Below, in pieces: positions 52,919-63,000 of a stretch of DNA of 64,000 nucleotides. Under the pieces are notes generated by a model. The model had not been told where the DNA came from, did not search any database, and saw only the letters and a program-made list of their open reading frames with translations. Source of the stretch: Bordetella sp. LUAb4 (GTDB lineage: Bacteria; Pseudomonadota; Gammaproteobacteria; Burkholderiales; Burkholderiaceae_B); NCBI RefSeq assembly GCF_021325795.1, contig NZ_JAHPZX010000009.1, positions 62,001-126,000 on the forward strand, read 5' to 3'. Made by a program: the position numbers and the translations under genes. Each line of letters begins with the position of its first letter. Position 1 is the first letter of the stretch.

Positions 52919-53640
52919 TCAGGATCACCCAGGATATCAGAGCAGATCTCGGGATGGCTGAGACGTCTCTCTACAGAGAGAAAGACCATGTGTGTTTCAC
53001 ACGAAACAATCTATCAGCCGCTGGTAGTTCAAGCCCGCGAGGCACTGCGGGAAGAGCTCAAAAAACACTTGCGGAGCCATCGAATGTGCCGCCATACCGG
53101 GCCTCGTCATACAGCCATGTCAGGCGGTATTCCCCAATCTATTTCAATTCGTTCTCGTCCTGCGGAGATCGAAAAGCGCGCATTGCCGGCGCATCGAGAG
53201 GGTAATCTCACTCCGAGATCAAATCAGAGCGCTATCGCCACGATCGTCGACAGAAGCACGCACTTCACCATGCCTTGTCAAAAGCAACGATAGGTGGGCC
53301 AAAATCGTCACACAAGCTCTTATCGAGCAAATATGCCAGCTTCCCACCCAATTAATAAAAAGCCCGACATGGAAGCGTAACGTGGGGTTGTCAACGCACC
53401 GGCGTTCGAATATAGACACTAACATGGTCGTTTATTTCTGCGATCCGGACTGCCCCTGGCAACGGGGTACCAACAAAAATACGAACGGCCTATTACGTCA
53501 GCATTTATTCAAAAGAACAGACTTGGCAAGTTATACGCAATACAACCTTGACGAAGTGGCTGCCAAGCCAAACACCCCGTCCCAGAAAGACTTTGTGATT
53601 CAAAACCCCGGCTGAAGCATTGGACGAATTGTTGCACTGA
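52919..53640 (+). mobile_element. IS30-family transposase, degenerate
   Basis: Three frames in succession match IS30 transposases: ISEQISGWLRRLSTERKTMC then VSHETIYQPLVVQAREALRE; next VVYFCDPDCPWQRGTNKNTN and GLLRQHLFKRTDLASYTQYN; and last TPAEALDELLH with a stop at 53638. At least two frameshifts separate them. Catalytic residues are gone: the usual HWEGDL reads HREGNL and TWDRG reads TWKRN. The 5' end of the gene is missing. It lies between the live cdiI and the orphan cdiA fragment, so it may have mediated the duplication. Confidence 0.85.
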
Positions 53641-53754
53641 CCGTCTGAGTCCAGAGTCGCTAAAACTGGGGGAGTACCGCAAAAGGGCCCACCTATTGTG
53701 CAATGGAGACAAGGCTCCGCAAGTGAATGCTCGTTAGAATACCGGCTTCCAGTA

Positions 53755-54054
53755 TCAATATTCAAAATTGGCGCTGTACTTTCCCTCCCTATTCATTATG
53801 AACACACCTTTCTTGTAGAACCCCAATTCTTCGGTACTCATCACATAGGCAATTTCGTAAAAATAATCATCTAGCCTCTGTATTCGAATTTTGCTGTCCT
53901 CGCCCCCAACTCCATCGTAGTAAACGACCTGTAAAGTCATTGAGGAAGAACTTCGCTCTACATCCACTCTAACTTCACGCCAGGGCTTCTTATATATAGA
54001 GAAAAGCTCATCCGCAATAGCCTGATAATAGTCCGGTTCCGTTTCAAATAACAC
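53755..54054 (-). CDS. cdiI: probable CDI immunity protein for the adjacent nuclease toxin
   Basis: A 99-residue acidic protein starting GTG at 54054 (VLFETEPDYYQAIADELFSI) and ending GKYSANFEY. A strong ribosome binding site (GAGGGGGG, inside the end of cdiA) lies before the GTG, two bases after the cdiA stop. The helix DYYQAIADEL and the ending WREVRVDV...KYSANFEY faintly resemble YezG/DUF600 immunity proteins, which partner with Endonuclease_NS_2 toxins in Bacillus; this match is tentative. A decayed second copy exists at 52274-52399. It should bind and block the toxin domain encoded just upstream. Confidence 0.75.
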   Translation of the reverse strand: MLFETEPDYYQAIADELFSIYKKPWREVRVDVERSSSSMTLQVVYYDGVGGEDSKIRIQRLDDYFYEIAYVMSTEELGFYKKGVFIMNREGKYSANFEY

Positions 54055-54056
54055 GC

Positions 54057-57000
54057 TCAGCCCCCCTCTTGATTGCGAAAAACTCTCTGCTTCCACCTTC
54101 CACCATTAACTCTGTATTCCACGATAAATTTGTCAGGTCGATCTCCGATATTACCAGGATCAAAGACTCTCCGAAAATCAGCTTCCACTACATCCCCATT
54201 TTTTATATGACTTCTTAGCTCCCTTTCGAATGCACGATACTCTCGAATATTAAGGAATTTATTTCCTGGAGAAACATTTAAATCCCCACCCTGGAACCCA
54301 AACTCATCGGCGCCGCCGTGAAATCCTATATCACCCTCAATTCCACGATGCCCTATGAGCCTATCATCGTGAAATCGATTTCCGCCCGAATTTTCATTCA
54401 ACCATCCCTTCGAACTGACACTACGCCCCATTTCATCCGTGGTGTATTTTTTACCGTCATACTCGTAAACGGTATTGGGGAGCCGATTTTTAGACACTCT
54501 ACGAAATTCATCCCTCGTCTCGACCAGAACATGAGCCTCATCGGCTTGGCTGTCCCTTCTGCTTTGGTACAGAAGGGTAATCGATCCCTCATCGGGTATT
54601 GGCGTTGATGTGGTTAGTGCTTTATTCGAGTCATCGTTGACAAACCCTGGCACCGTCGTTGGCGCGAGCAAATCAGATGATTGTCCAGGCACGCTGGTGC
54701 CCTCGCCGGAATCGATCCACCGAATAAGTGCGCCCTTCACTAGCTCAATCGGTCCCGCGGGCAGCGGTGGCGTGTGAATCTGCCCATCCAGCGTGCTACC
54801 TGTATTTCCTTCCCACTCTAGGTACTCACTCAATTGCGCAGCGATGAGGTTCTCGGTCGAGCCGGAATCGTCTTTGCCCATCCCGCGGTTGATGAGACGC
54901 ATCGGCTCCGACTGAGCCGATGGCCTCACCGATTTCGTCTGTCCGAAGATCGGCAGCAGACTCCGTCCAGCAACGCCGGCAAAGTTGTTCTCCGCTTCGA
55001 CCCTTGCCGCAGCCGCCACTTGCGCCATGGAGTCGGGATCCAACGCGCTGGTCACGCCAGCCAGCAAGCTGCCCAGCATGTTCAAACGGGCTTCTCGCTC
55101 AGAGGGACTGAGCTTCGCAACGTCGGTGTCATTCACCTTGTCCAGCAGGTGGTTGAAGACAATGCCAGCCGACACAGCCACCGCCCCGCTAGCGCAGCTT
55201 CCGCCCTGAGCCGCACCGCCCGCACAAGCCAATACGGCATGCAGTGCCACATGCGCGGGCGATCCCTCGCCGCCCAATTGCGGGGCCAGCGCTTTGATCT
55301 CCCGAGCAGCCAAACCCTGGAGGGCAGTCACACTAGCGGCGACCACCGCGCTGGACGCAGGACCGGCGATATTCGCGGATGCGCCGGCCAACAGGCTCGT
55401 CGCAATAAGCCGGTAATTTCCGCCTGGCAACCACGGGCTAAGCGCCTCTTTCTTCGCTTCAAGCGACTTGATTACCTCAGGATTCTTCGCGGCGCCCTTG
55501 GCCTCTTCCTTCTTCAGGGCCTGCTCAACTTCCGTCGCTTCTTCCGCGCGCGCTGCGATGAATGTGGCCGCCTGCGCCTGCACCTCCATGATGATCGCGA
55601 AGCTGGCCTCGACCTTGTCCTTGTCGAAAATCGGATCCAACCTGTTCAGCGTGTCCTGCGTATCCCGATTCAGCGCGGCAATGATCTGGTCAGGCGTCAG
55701 CCCCGTGCGCGCACGTTGCCCGTCCAGGTCGCGAATCCTGATCGTCCCACCGCTGATCGCGCTGTACGTCGTTGATACGACTTCTTCCCGCGCATGAGCT
55801 ACGCCCGGCGGGGCGACGCTGACGCCCTTGAATGACGGTAAGGTGCTGCCTGGAACGGCGCGTGTACCGCTCGCCGCGTTGCCTTGGTTATCCGTCCCGA
55901 CGGCGCTAGACGAACTTGAGGTCTTCCCCGCTGCAGCCGAGTCGGCGTTGGCATCACCCGCCTTCTTGCCGCCCGCACCGCCGCCAAAGCTGAATCCCCC
56001 TCCCAGCGCAAATTGATTGCCTGTGTACCAAGCCTTGTTCTGGATATCCCGGGTGATCAACGTCCCGGTATCCAGATAGTTCAACCCCTTCTCCACCGCC
56101 CGAGCCGAGCTCGAAACGACGCCGCCCACGAGGCTGGTCTCCCGGTTCACATAGACCTGGAAGCCAGCATCGCCCGCCTTCAACCCAGCCTGCTGCGTGA
56201 CGCTGGCGTACGCGCTCCTTACCTCGCCTCCGCCGACATAACCAGTGGCCGAGCTCGCGCCGTAGCAGATTGGCGGGATGCACAGACTCACACCGAAGCC
56301 ACCACTGCTCTGCTCGGACGTGTATTCGGCAGTGTCCTGCAGGCTCTCGACCGTCAAGTCGCCGCCGACATTGGCGATGATCTGTGACGCGAGCACTTGC
56401 GAGCCGAGCACCTGGGTATCCCCGCCCGATTCCATCATCGCGACGCCACCCGCTTGCACGGTCGAGGGCGTCCACGTGACGCTATTGCCCTCGGCGTTGC
56501 CGCGAGCAGTTGATGCGGCAAGATTGATCGTGAAGCCGTTCTGCGTACCTCCAATGGCAAAGCCCACACCCACGCTGGCGCTGCTCGAGGACTGTTTGCT
56601 ATTGGTTTGCTGCGTCGTCGCCGCCGCCGTAAGGACCAGGTCACCGTCGGTCTGCAGGGCCGCATTGCGTGCCGCCGTGAGTTGGGATCCCTCTACCAAA
56701 ATCCGGGAATCCTCGCCGCTCGCCTTCAAATTGACGTCGCGCCCCGCTTGCACGGTGGACGAGGAGACCGCAGACGCGGAGCTCTCCTGGCGTTGCCTGC
56801 TATTGGATACTCCGACATCGACGTTGAAACTCACGCCGCCCGCGCTGGCCGGATTGCGCGCGACCGCGCTATACGCATTGGCCATCGACAGACCCGCCGC
56901 CGTCGCCGCCAATGCTTTCATACGCGGGTCATCCGACTCCACAGCAGCCTTGCGCATGTCGATGGATGTCTGCACCGCGCTTACGATCGGGTTGTTGGCG

Positions 57001-60000
57001 CTGAATGTGACGCCGGCGCTCCTGCGCTCATGCTCGCTCTGCATGTCAACTGAATCGCGCCCAGGCGTAATCTCAATGACCTTGGCCTGGATATTGAAAT
57101 CCCTGCCCGCATCGATATGGCTACCCATCACGGACACCTGGTCACGCGCAGCCAGCGTCACATCGCCCGTGCCAGCCGTGATGTGGCTCGCGGCGGCGCT
57201 CTGTGTCTGGCCTGCCTCTCGCTGTGATCCCTGCTGCTTGCCATAGCCCACCGTCGCGCTGTTATTGCTACGCCCAGTGTTCCCGATGGTGCTCTGCTTG
57301 TACGACTCGTTCGACGTCCCGGTATGCCTACCCGGCTCGATGCGAACCGCACCCTGCGGCGCCAGGAGTGTCACCGAGTCACCGCCGGCCACGTCCGATC
57401 CCTGGACAAGGACGTCTCCGGTCTGGCTGTTGGCGAGGACCGTATTCCCAATTACCGTCGAAATCGTCTGCGAACTGGCTTCGGTCTGGCCTTTGGCCCT
57501 CGAGAGTTCGTGGTTATACGGCAGCAACTGCACGCCGCCGCTGTTGTGCCCGCCCGATTGCGCACGACCGAGATCACCCAGGCCGGGCGCCGCCGTCCCG
57601 ACCCGTGCCGTCTTGCTCTTGGAGGAATGGCTCTCCGAATATTGGTGGGAGGCCGCTTTGATCGAAACATCGCCCTGGGCATCCAGCAAAGTCGCGCCGC
57701 CGCCTCGCACCGTGGCGCCCACCAAGGAGATCTGGCCCGCAGTGGAAGAGTCGCCCTGCCCTTGCCCTTGTTCCTGTCCTTGTGCCTGTCCTTGTGCCTG
57801 CCTTTGTCCTTGCCCTGGTCCTTGCCCTGGCCCTTGTCCTTGTCCTTGCCCTCGTCTTTGCCCCTGCGGGTCTCCGGCGCGCAAGGTCACATTGTTGGCC
57901 GCATCCACGGTCGAGCCGATCGCCACATCGGCGATACGCTCATTCTTCGCACGGCTGCGCGTGGCGTCATAAGTAAAGTCGACCTGAGGCACGGACAGAC
58001 TCGACGCACCCACCTCGTGGATGACGTCCATCAACGAGTGCCCTTCACGCAGGTTCCTGACGGTGTCCAGCACCGTGCCGACCACCGCCGTGCCAAACAC
58101 TGAACGAGAGTAGCTGGAGCCGTGCGTCGAACGCTCGATATCGTGGCTGACATCGATGCTGACGTTTCTCCCGGCAATCCCGATGTTGCCCGACGACGCA
58201 CCCGAGGCCCCCGATATCCCCGATATCCCCGATATCCCCGATATCCCCGATATCCCCGATATCCCCGATATCCCCGATATCCCCGATGTTCCCGACGTTC
58301 CCGACGTTCCCGCGCTACCCGCACTGCCCGCGACGAGCTGTGCGCCGTTTAGCCGCACATCGCCACCTGCCGATATAGCCACGTTTCCGTCTGTCGCACC
58401 AATCCGCGTCGGTGCCGTGCTCTGTGCCACACCGTCGAGCGACGACCACTTCGCCTTGATCTCCTTGCCGTAGCCAACACCAAGGCCTCCGCTACCGCCA
58501 AAGAAGCCCTTACGCGTGACACGCTCGTAGTGTTGTTCGCCGTAGGTGTCGGAGCCGGCATTCAGCGTGATGTCACCTCCAGCCCCCATCCGCACGCCCT
58601 TGTCGGCGGCGACCTGGGCGGCGATGGTGGCAATATCGCCGCCGGCCAGCACAGAGACGCGCTCGCCGCTAAGTAAGCTTCCCAATGCCATCGACGAATA
58701 GAAGGCATCGATCGTGTGGGTCGATTTGCTGGAGAGAAAGCCGCGCGTCTTCTGATAATGCTCGTCCCGGAAGTACTCGGACTGCTGCCCCGCATTCAAG
58801 GCGATATTGCCCCCCGCCGACACGCCCAAGTCCTTCTGCGCCTGCATGCGCGCCGCCGTGGCGGTAAAGTCCGCGCCTGCGAACACGCTCAGGTTGCCAC
58901 CCGCAGTAACGATCGCACCGATATCCTGGCTACGGCTGGTCTGCTTGTTGTTCTTCTTGCCGAAGACGAAATGCTCGCCCTGCCCGTCTTGCAAGCTGCT
59001 TAGCGTAACGTCGTTACCCGCCACCAGTTGCACATCGTTCAGCGCGGTAAGCGACCCCGCGGCCATGTTCAGGTCGCGAGCCGCCACCACCCGCACGTTG
59101 GTCGCGTCGATACTGGAAACGCTGCTGATGTAGTCGCGCCAGGTATGCGAGCCTGCGCTATGTTCGGACGTCGAAGTCAGATTGACATCGCGCCCGGCCG
59201 ACAAGGCGACATCGCCGCCGGTGATGCGCGAACCGATGTTGTCGAAGTCTTGTCTCGCCGACAGATCGAGAGAGCCGCCGTGCAGACGTCCACCCAAACG
59301 ATTGCGGATATTCTCCGCCGTCATGACGGTGGCATCGCGCGAGGCGATGGTGCCGGTGTTGTCAATATTGCCGTCGGCGGCCATGTTGACTCGCCGACCC
59401 GCCATCAAGGTGCCGTCGCCTTTCAGGTCACCGTCCTGCACCATCAGGTAAACCTGCGGGGCCAATACTCGCTGGGTGGCTCCGTCCGGAAGTTGCACGT
59501 CGCGCGCAACCATCCAGACCAGGTCCGATGTCATGCTCCGCATCTGGTCTTCGGTCAGCGCCGCACCCACCGTCAAGCCATGTTTTTTCCCAAAGGCGGC
59601 GCCTTCGGTCAACAACGCCTTGTACTGACTTTGATTGTCCCGGTAATCGCCGATGAAGCGCTGGCCGGTGGCGGCCGTGATCTGGCTGCTTACAAGGCGC
59701 TGCTCGTAGAACGCGTCACCCAAGCGCTTGAGCAACAGCGCGCCATTGGCGCTATCCACGTAGGACGAACCACCTGCCGATGCGGCAACACGCGGCGCAT
59801 CGGGGTGCCCAGGCGGCGTCCGCCCGCCAATGGCAACATTGCCGCCCAGCCGTTCGAGTAGTCCCAGACGTTCAAACAGATAGTCGCTGGAGACGAACGA
59901 ACGTCCGCCCACGAATCGAGGATCCGTGTTCACCAGATACGCCGAACCCGCCTCGTGGCGCAAGGAATACAAAGCGCTATCGGGCAAACGCAGCGGAGGG

Positions 60001-63000
60001 ATAACCGTACGCACCTCTCCGATGCCAGGCACGCGCAAGGAGAAAGCCTGGAACGGAGCGTCCGCGGCTGACCCCGCGCCAGCCGCGGGCATCGCCCACA
60101 CCGCACTTGGCTTGGCAGTGTGTCCCGCGTAGCTCACCGGCATCCTGATCGACTCGACCTCGGTCGTGCCGTCGTAATTCACGGTCTTGTGCTTGCGTCC
60201 GCCCTTACTCGTATAAGTTCGTATGGTTTGGCCAGTCGTCTCGGTACGCCGCTCTCCGATCGCATCGAGGTTCCGTACATCACCGCCTACGGTCAGCAGT
60301 TCGCCGCCCGCGATGATCTGGCTCTTGTCATTCAGTACCTTGCCGTCGAACGTGGCATTGCCGCCGACCCAGATCTTGGCCGGATCGCTCGACACCACTC
60401 GGGGTTCAAAGACCGTCTCATCCGTCACGTGAATGTCGAAGTTCTTGACCAGCCGGCGCTTGAAATCCTTGTTGAAGGCACGAACTCGCTTATTGAGCTC
60501 TACATAGGCCGCCACCTTGGCCTTGTGCGCTTTCTCATAGGCGAGGTTTTCGCCATGACATTTCTCGTGAGAGAAGCACTCTTTCTGCGTCGGCTGCGGC
60601 GGCAGCGGCTCCGGCCGCTTGACCTCGAATACATCCCAGATGGGCGCGTCGATCGGATAGTTGAACTGCTCCGGGATGTGGATGCGGTTCCTGCTCGAGT
60701 CCTCCTCGTCGCGCGGTGGGCTGTACGGGACCTTTACCGGCGCCTCGTTCCTGCGCCGGTCTTCGTGCTTGGGTTCGGCATAGGTCAGCTCCGGCCCGTA
60801 CTGCGGCGCGTTGTACTTCTCCTGCTTCGATGGCATGAGCAGCCGTCGCTGCGACGTTCTCAGAACCCACTCATGACTCTTGGTGCAGACAGGCTTGTCG
60901 TAGTTGCACAGCCAATACTCGTCGGCGTTGAGCTTTTCATCTTTGCCGGGGCGCTGGTAATAAACTTTGCGCGTCTTCGTGCCCGGCACGACTTCGCTGA
61001 CGAAGTGCTCGTTGACGTTGTTGATGATGGAGGCATCCAGACGCAGGTTGCCATCGACATCGATCAAGCCGGATCTGTTGTTGAATACGTCGGCCTTGCC
61101 GATCGCGTTGCCAGCCACGTCCAGGTGACGGCCGATATTCAGATCGCCGCCCGAATACACATCGGCATGGTCGTTATCGAAGGTCTTCACGCCCATGTCG
61201 ATGCGATCGTGGGCGGCAATGACGCCGACTTTGCCGCTATCTTCTTCTTTGCCACGACCACCGCCGCCCGCTTTCGAAGCGCCATTGCGCAAGGCATCGG
61301 CTTCGATCTCGATCTTGTTGCCGTAGATACGGCCGGCGTTATCGACGGACGGCGCGGCGATATGGCTCTTATTCCCGTTGATCAAGCCTTCGTTGGTCAC
61401 GCGATCTCGGGCGCTAACCTTGGTGGCTCCACCGGAATCTATCGTGCCCTTGTTGTCGATGTTGTTAGCGTCGACTTGCGTCGATTCTCCGCCGACCATC
61501 GCTCCAGTATTTCTAACGTTTCCATCCGAGCCTACCGAGACCTTGCCATCGGCCCTAATATTTCCGTCGTTCTCCACGGAATCTTTGCTGCGGAGATAGA
61601 TATCGCCCTTGGATTCGACCGTGCCTACGCCCGCGATGCTGCCGGCATGAACCTCCGATCCCGCTCCTGACCAGATGCTGCCGCCCTTGTTCGTCAGGGT
61701 GCCGGTATCGATGGTGGCCTTGCCGTTGGTCGTCGTCAGGCCAGCGGCGTTGTCCAGCGCGTCCGATGTGGCGCGCACGCTCTTTTCCCCGTGGATATGG
61801 CCGTTGCGATTGTCGATTTCTCCGACGTCGACCAAGGTCTCGCCGCCGATGATGCCGCGCTCGGATTCCACCGCGGGTTTCGCCGCCGGTTTCGCGGGCG
61901 GTTCCGCTGACGTTGCTCCGTTCGACGTTTTGGTCGCAGCGTTCTTGACGCTAGCGCCCTTCACCGTCAGATCCTCTTCCGCCTTGATCAAACCGTTGGT
62001 GTTGTCGATATGACCAGAGACCTCGACCCGCACGTCCTGGCCCTGCGCCTCGCCGCTTTGGTTCTTGAAGGTTTCAGCGTCAACGACCACCACGCCCGAA
62101 GATAGAATCGTGCCGGACTGGTTATTAACCTCGCCGCCGACGCTCAGCTTGGTCTCGCCGGCGCCACCAATTAAGCCGCCTTGATTGTCCAGCCCGACCT
62201 GGTCCGTCTTCGCCTCGGAGAGGGATCGACGGCTCGCGGGAGCATCGACGTTTCTCGCCGCGCCATTCATGGTGATGCCTATGCCATTCCACGACTGCAC
62301 CGCACCGCCGCGGTTGTCCATACGCTCGCCGTTGATGATGACCTGTTGGCCTCCGACGATGTTGCCAGCCGCGTTATTGATGACCGACGTATCCAGCGAG
62401 ACTACTCCGCCGATGATGCCTAGTGGGGGCGCTGTCGGCGCGGATCGCGTCAGCGTGTTGTCGATACGCCCGGCCGACACGCGCAGCCTATCCCTCGCGG
62501 CGATGAGTCCACCGGTGTTATCAATGCTCCCCGCCGTCTTGATATCCACGTGCTGTCCCGTCAGCACGCCGCCCCTGTTGTCGATCCCGGTGGCGTCACC
62601 GCGCAGACGTCCATCAGTCCTGATGCGGCCGGAACGGTTGTCTCCTGAGCCATTCAGATCCAGTGTCAGATCCCCGGCTGCCAGAATCTCGCCGCGCTGG
62701 TTATCCAGGACGACTTCAGCGCCTTGCATGGAGCCCAGAACCCCCTTACTGTCCGGCAGATCGCCGATGGCGGATCTGCGTACCCTGACTGGTTCGGTCT
62801 TCGCCGCACCAGCGGCTGGCACGCTAGCTGCCTGCACGCCAGCCGCGCCCTGCAGATGAAGCTCCAGCTCACCGCGCGATACCACGCGACCGTCCGCGTT
62901 AAGCAGGCGCTTGCCATTTACCGTCAGCTGATCATCGACCTCCACGCGACCGCCACGGTTATCAACGATGTCGGCCCGTACGTCGGCCGATTTAGCGTGG

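Noticed and set aside
52612-53205. Plus-strand frame overlapping the orphan cdiA fragment
   Set aside because: Its first half is the antisense of the cdiA copy and its second half is an out-of-frame reading of the IS30 relic.
58213-58311. Possible CRISPR-like array
   Set aside because: The units are contiguous 9-mers without spacers and lie in frame inside a large gene, so this is a coding microsatellite.
60120-61670. Plus-strand open frame of about 516 codons opposite the exoprotein gene
   Set aside because: It is the antisense shadow of the repetitive cdiA coding strand. It lacks a ribosome binding site, and its composition mirrors the codon bias of the opposite frame.
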